Assembly (NCBI RefSeq): GCF_900099965.1
Contig: NZ_FNDJ01000016.1
Span: forward strand, 124,001 to 188,000
Reading direction: 5' to 3'
DNA: 64,000 bases
From: Nonomuraea jiangxiensis
Lineage (GTDB): Bacteria; Actinomycetota; Actinomycetes; Streptosporangiales; Streptosporangiaceae
Numbering within the stretch: position 1 is the stretch's first letter; every line of letters begins with the position of its first letter. The position numbers and the translations under genes were made by a program. Shown here in pieces: positions 8,425 through 15,734 of this stretch. The notes beneath the pieces are model-generated. The model saw only the letters and a list, made by a program, of their open reading frames with translations. It was not told the DNA's origin and ran no database searches.

Positions 8425-9681
8425 ATGTTCGACGGTGGCTGGATTCAGAGTGTGCTGGCGGCGGCGCTGCTGCCGCTGGGATTGGGCGCGGGGCCGGCCG
8501 CGGTGCCTCCGGCGCGGGGGAAACCGCCGGTCGTGCTGTTCCCCGCCTTCCACTTCACCAAGCTCCAGGCGACCGTAATCGACCAGACGACGTCGCCCGG
8601 ATGCCCGCGGTCGGGCACGTTCCAGGACTGGTTCCGCAACGACCGGCCGAGCAGGTTCAGCCAGGTGTGCCAGGACCTGCTGCTCACCCTGCGCTACCGC
8701 GACGACCCGGCGCTGCCGATGCCCGAGCGCTTCTCCGAGCAGCCCGGCGTCACCGTACGGATCATCGACTACGGCAGCACCAGCAGCGCGCCCTACTACG
8801 AGGAGATGTACCGCAGGCTGGAGGCGGACGGATACATACGCGACCACGACATCCGGGTCGCCGGCTACGACGCCCGGCTCACCCCCGACATGGGCGGCTT
8901 CCTCCAGCGCACCCGCCGCCTCATCGAGGAGACCTACCACGCCAACGGCGACCAGCCGGTACACCTCGTCGGTCACTCCAACGGGCCGCTCTACGCCCAA
9001 TACCTGCTCACCCACACCAGCCAGGCATGGCGTGACAGGTTCATCCACGGCTTCACCCCGATCGCGGGCAACATGCCGGGGCAGGGCCTGATGTACCAGT
9101 TGATGTTCACCGGGCAGAACGTCCAGGACTTCGGCTACCCCACCACCGTGGAGAACGCGCAAAGCAGCGCGCGCATGTACCAGAGCGCCCCCTCGACCTA
9201 CATGAGCGCCGCCGACCCGGAGATCTTCGACAGCCGCGAGGTCGTCATCAGCGACTCCTCGACGGGCCGCTCCTACACCCCGCGCGACTACCCGCGCCTG
9301 TTCACCGACGCCGGACTGCGCACCGCCCGGAGCATCGCCGACTACTACATCGGCTTCGTCCGGTTCGCCGACCCGAAGTGGTTCCCGAACGTGGACGTCT
9401 ACGCAGAGAGGGGCTCCGGCCTGCCGACGGTCGTCGGGGCCAGGATGCCGGACCTGACCACCGGCCAGCTCGCCGACCCCGGCGACTTCCTGTATCGCAT
9501 GGGTGACGGCAACCAGGAGGACACCACCAACACCGCCATCGTGGCCTGGCGGGCGATGCGCTGCCACCACTTCAGCCTGACCGACAACCCGGGCGTGAAC
9601 CACGGCTCGTTGCCCAACGACCCCGCCCTGCTCGACCGCCTGGTCGACAACCTGAGCCGGCCGCGCAGCCACTGCTCCTAG
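8425..9681 (+). CDS. Secreted LCAT/lipase-family acylhydrolase
   Basis: I chose the ATG at 8425, preceded by GAGGGGG 9 nt upstream. The 418-residue product has a short hydrophobic N-terminus (VLAAALLPLGLGAG) consistent with a signal peptide. The mature protein is an alpha/beta hydrolase of the lecithin:cholesterol acyltransferase / phospholipase family. The nucleophile elbow is HLVGHSNGPLYAQYL (Ser about 192), a candidate acid is in GDGNQEDT, and the catalytic His is in NHGSLPND. The LCAT-like opening VVLFPAFHFTKL binds the oxyanion and lid region. Role: hydrolysis or transacylation of lipid esters outside the cell. Four or more Cys residues could form disulphides. Confidence 0.85.
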   Translation: MFDGGWIQSVLAAALLPLGLGAGPAAVPPARGKPPVVLFPAFHFTKLQATVIDQTTSPGCPRSGTFQDWFRNDRPSRFSQVCQDLLLTLRYRDDPALPMPERFSEQPGVTVRIIDYGSTSSAPYYEEMYRRLEADGYIRDHDIRVAGYDARLTPDMGGFLQRTRRLIEETYHANGDQPVHLVGHSNGPLYAQYLLTHTSQAWRDRFIHGFTPIAGNMPGQGLMYQLMFTGQNVQDFGYPTTVENAQSSARMYQSAPSTYMSAADPEIFDSREVVISDSSTGRSYTPRDYPRLFTDAGLRTARSIADYYIGFVRFADPKWFPNVDVYAERGSGLPTVVGARMPDLTTGQLADPGDFLYRMGDGNQEDTTNTAIVAWRAMRCHHFSLTDNPGVNHGSLPNDPALLDRLVDNLSRPRSHCS

Positions 9682-9776
9682 CCAGGTGGCCGGTTCGCGG
9701 GCCTGAGCCCGGCGGGCGTCTCGACGAGCCCTGGCGACCCGGCCTCCACAGCCTCCTCGCTCTGCTATTTCTGTAA

Positions 9777-9800
9777 CGGTCATGACGCGAAGCGTGACCG
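9777..9800. promoter_or_regulatory. Inverted repeat before the STAND-WD40 gene
   Basis: CGGTCA (9777-9782) and TGACCG (9795-9800) are perfect arms separated by 12 nt, ending 12 bp before the GTG start. Because the right arm lies where the ribosome would bind, the dyad could be an operator or a leader hairpin. Confidence 0.4.
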
Positions 9801-9812
9801 GAGCGCACTGCA

Positions 9813-12800
9813 GTGAGGATTCCCCCCTTGGCCGAGGACACCGAGCAGGATGACGGCGGCCTGCGTGCGGCCGCGCGGGCCGGCGTCGCGGCGGTGGTCA
9901 CCCGGTCGGCGCCGCTGGCCCCGCCGGCGCTGCTGGCCGTCCTGTCGGCCGGGGCGCTGGTCCCGATGGCCCTGGCCGCGCTCGCCGGAACGGCCGTGCC
10001 CGTGGCCGAGCTCGTCGGCGGGGTGGGCGCGAACGTGCTCAGCACCGTCCTGACGGACGCCGTGGCGGCGCTGCGCAGGCGCACCTCCACCGTGACGCCG
10101 GAGGAGGCCGAGGACGAGCTGCGGCATCGGCTGGCCGCACGGCTGGACGCCGAGGCCGCCGGCGCCGGGGAGCTGCGCGGGGAGATCGCCGCGCTGCTGC
10201 GCGAGGTCGGAGCCGGGCAGGTCGCGCTCAAGGTGGCCGTCGAGAGCGGCGACCGCGACCTGCAGAGCTCCGTCGTCGCCGCGTTCGCAGAGCTCGGGGA
10301 GCGCTACGCGGAGACCGCCTGCCTGCTGGAGGGCCTGGAGCAGGCCGCCCTGGAGATCCAGCGGAGCCTGCACCGCCAGGACGCCGAGCACCGCCACGAC
10401 CGTGACCTGCTGCGCCACCAGCTCGACCAGCTCGCGCTGATCCGCTCCGACGTGGCGGCGTTGCGGCAGCCGGACCGGGCGCCCGGTGGCGGGCCGCTCT
10501 GGGCGGGCGGCAGCCCGTACCGGGGGTTGTGGCCGTTCGAGACCGACCACGCGCCGATCTTCTACGGCCGCGAGCGGGAGACCGTCCGGCTGCTGCGCAC
10601 CGTTGCCGAGCGCCTGGACGGGCCCGCCCTGGTCGTCGTCACCGGCGCCTCGGGAGCCGGCAAGTCATCCCTGGTACGGGCCGGGCTGCTGCCCGCCCTC
10701 GCCCGCGGCGCACTGGCCGAACCCGGCTCGGCCCGCTGGCCGCACCTGGTGCTCACCCCGACCCGCGACCCGCTGACGGAGCTGGCCACGCAGCTCGCCG
10801 CCCGCGCCCGCCTGGACGCGCTGACCGTGCGCCGCTTCCTGGCCGATCGGCCCGACCAGGCGCACCTGCTCATCCGGCAGATCCTGCTGTCCTGCGACGG
10901 CGCGGAACGGCTGGTCGTCGTGGTCGACCAGTTCGAGGAGCTCTACTCGCTGGCCCCGGACGAGCCGGGGAGCGCGGCGTTCCTGCAAGCCCTGGCCGCG
11001 GCGGCCACCGGCCCACCCGGCGCCGCACGGCCGCCCGCCCTGGTCGTGGTCACCGTACGCGGTGACTTCGTCGACCGGTGCGCCGCCGACGCGGCACTGG
11101 CCGAGGCACTGCAGGACGGGCAGTTCGTGGTCGGGCCGATGCGGCCGGCCGAGCTGATGTCCGCGATCGCCGGCCCGGCCGCGGCGGCGGGGGTCGCGCT
11201 GGAGGCCGGCCTGGCCGACGTCGTCCTGAAGGAGCTGGGCCCCCAGCCGGGTGCCGGGGTGCTGCCGCTGCTGTCCCAGGCGATGCTGGCCACCTGGGAC
11301 AACCGCCAGGAAGGCCGGTTGACCGTACGCGGCTACGAGCGGGGCGGCGGCGTCGCCCACGCCGTACGCACCAGCGCGGAAGCCGCCTACGACGCCCTCA
11401 CCCCGCACCACCAGGACCTGGCCCGGCGCCTGTTCCTGCGGATGACCGCGATCTCCCCCACCGGCCACCCGTTCCGCCGCCCACTCCGGCACGACGAACT
11501 CGCCGCCCCGGTCCAGCACGACACCCCGGTCGCGCAGGGCGAACACGGCACCCCGGTCCGGCACGACGAGCTCGGTGGGCGGGAGGAGCGGGCCGACGTG
11601 GCGGCGGTGCTGGAGTCGTTCGCGGCGCGGCGGCTCGTGGTGCTCGGTGAGGACACCGCCGAGATCGCCCACGACTGCCTGCTGCTGGCCTGGCCCCGGC
11701 TGCGCGGCTGGCTCGGCCAGGACGAGGCCGATCACGCGATGCGGAGTCAACTGCTGGCCGACGCCGAGCACTGGGACCGGCACGGCCGCGACCGTTCGTT
11801 CCTCTACCGCGGCGCCCGCCTGACCGCCGCCCAGCAGGCCCGCGCCCGCTGGAGGGCCGCGCCGGACCGCTTCCCGGCGCTGGAGCGCGCCGGCGAGGAC
11901 TTCCTGCGGGCGGGCGAGGAGGCCACCGCCCTGCGGGCACGGGCGGCGGCGCGGCGCCGGGGATGGGCTCGGGCGGCGGTGTCGGGGCTGGTCGTGCTGT
12001 CGGTGGTGGCCGTGGTGGCGGCCGTGGCGGCGGTGCGGTCGGCCGGGACGGCCGAGACCCGGCGGCGGGAGGCGTTGTCCCGGCAGGTGGCGGCGCAGAG
12101 CGTGGCGCTGACGGGCATGGGCGTGGTGCTCCCGGGGCTGCTGGCCGTCGCCGCCCACCAGATCAGCCCCACCCCAGAAGCCCGCCACGCGATGCTCAAC
12201 GTCCTGGCGCAGCCGGTCAAACGGGTGCTGCGCACGGGCGCGGGCATTCGCGCGCTGCTGAGCGCCAACGGCCGGACCCTGGTCGTGCTGGACGCCGATG
12301 GCATGGCACGGCGCTGGGATATCCGTGCCGGGCGGCAGGCCACCCGCGCCTTCGCCACCCACCCAGGAGGGGCCGGCAGCGCGGCGCTCAGCTCCGACGG
12401 CCGCACCCTCGCCATCATGGGAGCGGACCGGGCCGTGCGGCTGCACGACCCGGCGACCGGCCGGCGGCTCCGCCCGCCCTTCGCCCGCCACAGGTACGGC
12501 GTCCGGAACATGGCCCTCAGCCCAGACGGCAGGCTGCTGGCGACGACGGACTCGCGACACGCCGTCCGGGTGTGGAACGTCACCACCGGCAGGCAGGTCG
12601 TCGGCCCGCTCACCAGCTCCCCGTTCTCGGCCGACACGCTGGCCCTGGCACCGGGTGGCAAGATCCTCGCCGCCGGCGGTGACAACCTGCCCGGTTCGAC
12701 CTGGGACCTGCCGAGCGGGCGGCGACGACAGCTCATGAACTGGCAGTATCCGATGCCGGCGCTCGCCTTCCGCGCCGACGGCGTCCTGCTCGCCACCGGC

Positions 12801-14081
12801 GGTATGGACCACACCGTCCGGCTCTGGAACCCGGTCACCCACCGTCAGGTCGGCGGCCCTCTCATCGGGCACCTGGGCCCCGTCCGCGTGGCGGCCTTCA
12901 GCCCAGACGGCACCATGCTGGCCACCAGCGGGGAGGACAGGACCGTGCGCCTGTGGGACGTCAGGCGGAGAATCCAGCTCGTGGCGCTCCCGAGCCCCGC
13001 CCAGCAGCTGGCCTTCAGCTCCACAGGCGGCACGCTCGTCTCCGTCGACCAGCGGGACGTCTCCCTGTGGGACGTGGCCGGCCTGACCCGCTCCGTCATC
13101 ACCAACGTGAACGACGCCTCGTACACGGCCTTCAGCCCGGACGGCACCCTCCTGGCCGTTGCCGACCCGCTGGTGGAGGACGCCCACGTCAACCTGATCG
13201 ACCTCCGTACCCGCCGCCGGGTGGGCGCGCCCCTGCCCCACAGGACGCTCATCACCGGCCTGGCGTTCGACGGCGGGATCCTGGTGGTCGGTACGAGCGA
13301 CGGAACCGTGCACCGCTGGGAGCCCGGCACGCGACGGCGGGCCACCACGCGCCTGCCTGCTCCCGAAAGAGCGGGAACCGCCATGCCCAGGGCGACCATC
13401 AGCCCGGACGGCAAGATCGCCGCCATCCCGCGGGGCGGCAGGATGAGCCTCTACGCCGTCGATTCCGGCCAGCAGGCCGGTCCGCCGCTGCCCGGAGACA
13501 TCGGCAGGATCCGGAGCGCGGAATTCAGCGCCGACGGCGGAGTCCTGGTGGCCACCGGCGACAAGGGGGACGGGTGGGTGTGGGACGTCCGCCATCGCCG
13601 GCTGATCGGCGGCCGGCTCCACCTGCCCGGCCTCGTCCGTGGCATCGACCCCACCGGCACGACTCTGGTCGTCTCCGACGAGAGCTACGCCGTCCACCTG
13701 TTCGACCTCGCCGGCCGCCTGCGGACCGGCGTGCCCTTCACCGGCCACACCGGGTGGGTGACCGCCGCCGCCTTCAGCCCCGACGGGAAGATCCTGGTGA
13801 CGGGTGCTCACAACGGCGAGGTCCGGGTATGGGACGTGGCCACGCACCGGCAGCTCGGCTCCGCCCGCAACATCGGCGGCTCCGTCTTCACCGTGGGGTT
13901 CGCCCCTGGCGGCAGGAGCTTCGCCGTCGGCGGGATGGACCGGACCGTACGCCTCTGGAACGCCCGCGAGCCCTCCGACCCCGTGGCCGAGTTGTGCGCG
14001 CTCGCCGGCCGGTCGCTCACCCGGGAGGAGTGGGCACAGTCCGTCCCGGGTGAGCCGTACCGGACGGTGTGCCCGTCTTGA
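9813..14081 (+). CDS. STAND NTPase (nSTAND1-like) with transmembrane segment and fourteen-blade WD40 region
   Basis: This 1,422-residue protein has a hydrophobic/helical N-terminus (about 20-90) and a coiled-coil-like acidic stretch (about 90-215). YRGLWPFETDHAPIFYGRE, the standard entry to nSTAND1 modules, follows. The Walker A motif is GASGAGKSS at 278-286 and Walker B is VVVVDQFEEL near 370. A winged-helix/ARC-like region runs to ~700 and a single TM helix lies at about 717-742. WD40 repeats begin near residue 810. I count fourteen blade endings of the type RLWDV (for example RRWDI, RVWNV, RLWNP, RVWDV, RLWNA), enough for two seven-bladed propellers. STAND-WD40 proteins are signal-responsive oligomerising switches, and some bacterial ones act in defence. 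No separate effector gene is obvious. Internal 24-residue near-repeats occur around 559-587 (HDEL elements). Confidence 0.88.
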   Translation: MRIPPLAEDTEQDDGGLRAAARAGVAAVVTRSAPLAPPALLAVLSAGALVPMALAALAGTAVPVAELVGGVGANVLSTVLTDAVAALRRRTSTVTPEEAEDELRHRLAARLDAEAAGAGELRGEIAALLREVGAGQVALKVAVESGDRDLQSSVVAAFAELGERYAETACLLEGLEQAALEIQRSLHRQDAEHRHDRDLLRHQLDQLALIRSDVAALRQPDRAPGGGPLWAGGSPYRGLWPFETDHAPIFYGRERETVRLLRTVAERLDGPALVVVTGASGAGKSSLVRAGLLPALARGALAEPGSARWPHLVLTPTRDPLTELATQLAARARLDALTVRRFLADRPDQAHLLIRQILLSCDGAERLVVVVDQFEELYSLAPDEPGSAAFLQALAAAATGPPGAARPPALVVVTVRGDFVDRCAADAALAEALQDGQFVVGPMRPAELMSAIAGPAAAAGVALEAGLADVVLKELGPQPGAGVLPLLSQAMLATWDNRQEGRLTVRGYERGGGVAHAVRTSAEAAYDALTPHHQDLARRLFLRMTAISPTGHPFRRPLRHDELAAPVQHDTPVAQGEHGTPVRHDELGGREERADVAAVLESFAARRLVVLGEDTAEIAHDCLLLAWPRLRGWLGQDEADHAMRSQLLADAEHWDRHGRDRSFLYRGARLTAAQQARARWRAAPDRFPALERAGEDFLRAGEEATALRARAAARRRGWARAAVSGLVVLSVVAVVAAVAAVRSAGTAETRRREALSRQVAAQSVALTGMGVVLPGLLAVAAHQISPTPEARHAMLNVLAQPVKRVLRTGAGIRALLSANGRTLVVLDADGMARRWDIRAGRQATRAFATHPGGAGSAALSSDGRTLAIMGADRAVRLHDPATGRRLRPPFARHRYGVRNMALSPDGRLLATTDSRHAVRVWNVTTGRQVVGPLTSSPFSADTLALAPGGKILAAGGDNLPGSTWDLPSGRRRQLMNWQYPMPALAFRADGVLLATGGMDHTVRLWNPVTHRQVGGPLIGHLGPVRVAAFSPDGTMLATSGEDRTVRLWDVRRRIQLVALPSPAQQLAFSSTGGTLVSVDQRDVSLWDVAGLTRSVITNVNDASYTAFSPDGTLLAVADPLVEDAHVNLIDLRTRRRVGAPLPHRTLITGLAFDGGILVVGTSDGTVHRWEPGTRRRATTRLPAPERAGTAMPRATISPDGKIAAIPRGGRMSLYAVDSGQQAGPPLPGDIGRIRSAEFSADGGVLVATGDKGDGWVWDVRHRRLIGGRLHLPGLVRGIDPTGTTLVVSDESYAVHLFDLAGRLRTGVPFTGHTGWVTAAAFSPDGKILVTGAHNGEVRVWDVATHRQLGSARNIGGSVFTVGFAPGGRSFAVGGMDRTVRLWNAREPSDPVAELCALAGRSLTREEWAQSVPGEPYRTVCPS

Positions 14082-14168
14082 AACAGCCTGGCCGGACGCC
14101 GCGACCGGTCTGTGCCGGCCGAAGTGATGTTGCTACGGTTGCCCCGGCACATCCAGATGAGGGGGCAT

Positions 14169-15425
14169 ATGTTTGGCATCGTCCGCCCCTGCCGGCACGT
14201 GATGTGCCAGGGGCTCTACGCGGACTGGATGAGCCATCTGTGCGGGCTCTGCCTGGCGCTCCGCGACGAGCACGGACATCTGTCCCGCCTGGTGACCAAC
14301 TATGACGGCCTGCTCGTGTCCGTCCTCACCGAGGCCCAGTCGCCCGCGTCCGCACCGCGCCGGCGGGCGGGCGCGTGCGCGCTGCGCGGCTTCAGGGGCG
14401 CGGACGTGGTGCAGGCCGCGGGGGTCCGGCTGGCGGCCTCCGTCTCACTGCTCCTGGCGGCGGGCAAGATACGCGATCACGTGGCCGACGGGGACGGCCC
14501 GTACGCCCGGCGCCCGGTGGCCGCCGGTGCCGCCCGGCTGGCGGAGCGCTGGTCCTCGGCCGGCACCGCCACGGCCGCCACGCTGGGCTTCGACCCCACC
14601 CCGCTGACGGCGGCGGCCGACCGCCAGGCGTCACTGGAACGCCCTTCGGCCCGGGCACTGGCGGCGCCGCCCGGGTTACGCGAGCTGACCGGGCCCACCG
14701 AGGACGCCGTGGCCGCCGCGTTCGCGCACACCGCCGTACTGGCGGGCAAGCCGCACAACCGGCAGGCCCTGGAGGCGGCCGGGCGCGGGTTCGGCAGGCT
14801 GGCGCATCTGATCGACGCGGTGGAGGACCTGGCCGAGGACCGGGCATCCGGGGCGTACAACCCGCTCGTCGCCACCGGCACCGGCCTGGACGAAGCGCGC
14901 GGCCACTGCGAAGCGGCGCACGCCGAGCTGCGTGCCGCCGTGGACGGGCTGGACCTGGCGCGACCCGCCCTGACGCGCGCCCTGCTGGTACGCGAGACCG
15001 GCAGCGCCATCTCCCGCGCCTTCACCACCGCGACACCCGGCACCCACCACCGACCGCAACCCAGGCGACCCGCAGGTCAGGGACAGGGACCCGGATGGCC
15101 CTCAGGCCAGGGGCCCGAGCATGGGCCCGCGGATCCCGGTGCGCCGCCGGCGGGGCCGCCAGAGGGGCCGCCGCCGAGGCGGAATCCCGGCGGCCTGCTG
15201 TCGCCGGTGTGCGCCGCGCTGACCTGCTGCACGTGCGGCCTGTACCGGGCCCCGTGGGACGAGGAACGCGAAAGCTCGTGCTGCAGGCGCTGCGAGTGCA
15301 CCGAGCGCTGCGAGGACTGCGCAGGCTGCTGCGACGGCTGCGGAGAGTGCGCCGACTGCTGCTCCTGCTGCTCGAATGCGAACAGCTGCTGCGACTGCGA
15401 CGGTTGCTGCTGCGACTGCAACTGA
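14169..15425 (+). CDS. DUF5685-family protein with extreme Cys-rich tail
   Basis: The 418-residue protein starts MFGIVRPCRHV at the ATG at 14169 (GAGGGGG SD). The first ~290 residues match the actinobacterial DUF5685 family, an all-helical domain with CGLCLALRDEHGH, VTNYDGLLVSV, KIRDHVADGDG and FGRLAHLIDAVEDLAED. The helical core with Asp/His-rich segments recalls isoprenoid-synthase-like folds, but this is only an impression. A Pro/Gly-rich linker leads to a tail in which 21 of the last 50 residues are Cys, mostly CC or CxxC, with Asp and Gly spacers, metallothionein-like. Codon 170 is TTA. The gene lies 87 bp after the STAND gene and may share its transcript. Confidence 0.85.
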   Translation: MFGIVRPCRHVMCQGLYADWMSHLCGLCLALRDEHGHLSRLVTNYDGLLVSVLTEAQSPASAPRRRAGACALRGFRGADVVQAAGVRLAASVSLLLAAGKIRDHVADGDGPYARRPVAAGAARLAERWSSAGTATAATLGFDPTPLTAAADRQASLERPSARALAAPPGLRELTGPTEDAVAAAFAHTAVLAGKPHNRQALEAAGRGFGRLAHLIDAVEDLAEDRASGAYNPLVATGTGLDEARGHCEAAHAELRAAVDGLDLARPALTRALLVRETGSAISRAFTTATPGTHHRPQPRRPAGQGQGPGWPSGQGPEHGPADPGAPPAGPPEGPPPRRNPGGLLSPVCAALTCCTCGLYRAPWDEERESSCCRRCECTERCEDCAGCCDGCGECADCCSCCSNANSCCDCDGCCCDCN

Positions 15426-15466
15426 TCGCCAAGACCGCGCCCCGACTACCGCCGGAGCACGTGTGG

Positions 15467-15483
15467 GCCGGCACGAAGCCGGC
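15467..15483. terminator. Hairpin downstream of DUF5685 gene
   Basis: GCCGGC-ACGAA-GCCGGC is a perfect 6-bp stem 42 bp after the DUF5685 stop. It is followed by a second GGGCC/GGCCC pairing. There is no T-tract, as is common for actinomycete terminators, so termination is inferred only from position. Confidence 0.4.
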
Positions 15484-15507
15484 CGGGCCGAAGCGTCCCG
15501 GCCCCGG

Positions 15508-15633
15508 TTATGCGAGCCGGAGTCCCGCGGGCCGGAGGATCGACGCTGCCAGGCTCTGGACGAGGCGCGTGATCAACGCTTCGAGGAGGATGAGGGCGGC
15601 CTTCGCAAGCAACGAGGCCAGGAACTCGGTCAA
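15508..15633 (-). CDS. Putative 41-residue hydrophobic/amphipathic peptide
   Basis: A TTG start at 15633 is preceded by AAGAGG with a 7-nt spacer. The frame encodes MTEFLASLLAKAALILLEAL followed by ITRLVQSLAASILRPAGLRLA and a TAA stop. It would form one long amphipathic or transmembrane helix with regular Leu spacing and Lys/Arg/Glu breaks. The only A+T-rich stretch of the region (15640-15734, with TATAAA- and TAATCC-like elements) lies directly upstream on this strand and could hold its promoter. The frame follows the CtpI-type ATPase gene in the same direction. It opposes a non-coding continuation of the DUF5685 strand, so antisense noise is not excluded. It could be a small membrane regulator or a toxin-like peptide; no homology is claimed. 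Confidence 0.45.
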   Translation of the reverse strand: MTEFLASLLAKAALILLEALITRLVQSLAASILRPAGLRLA

Positions 15634-15734
15634 CTCTCTACCTCTTCGTAGGAAACTACACTTAGAGGCATAATCCGGCATAAAGATGTATAAATGGGCA
15701 TGATCGATGTATCGAAATGGTGAACAAATGGTGA
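15634..15734. other. A+T-rich spacer after CtpI-type ATPase
   Basis: About 100 bp with conspicuous TATAAA, GGCATAA (twice) and GATCGATG elements. It contrasts strongly with the G+C-rich flanks. It separates the ATPase stop from the small leftward frame and probably carries a leftward promoter. I see no transposon ends or target duplications. Confidence 0.4.

Noticed and set aside
10665..13847. A 1,060-codon open frame on the minus strand across the STAND-WD40 gene
   Set aside because: It is a Gly/Arg/His-rich shadow caused by G+C-rich codon bias. The plus strand has intact Walker and WD40 motifs.
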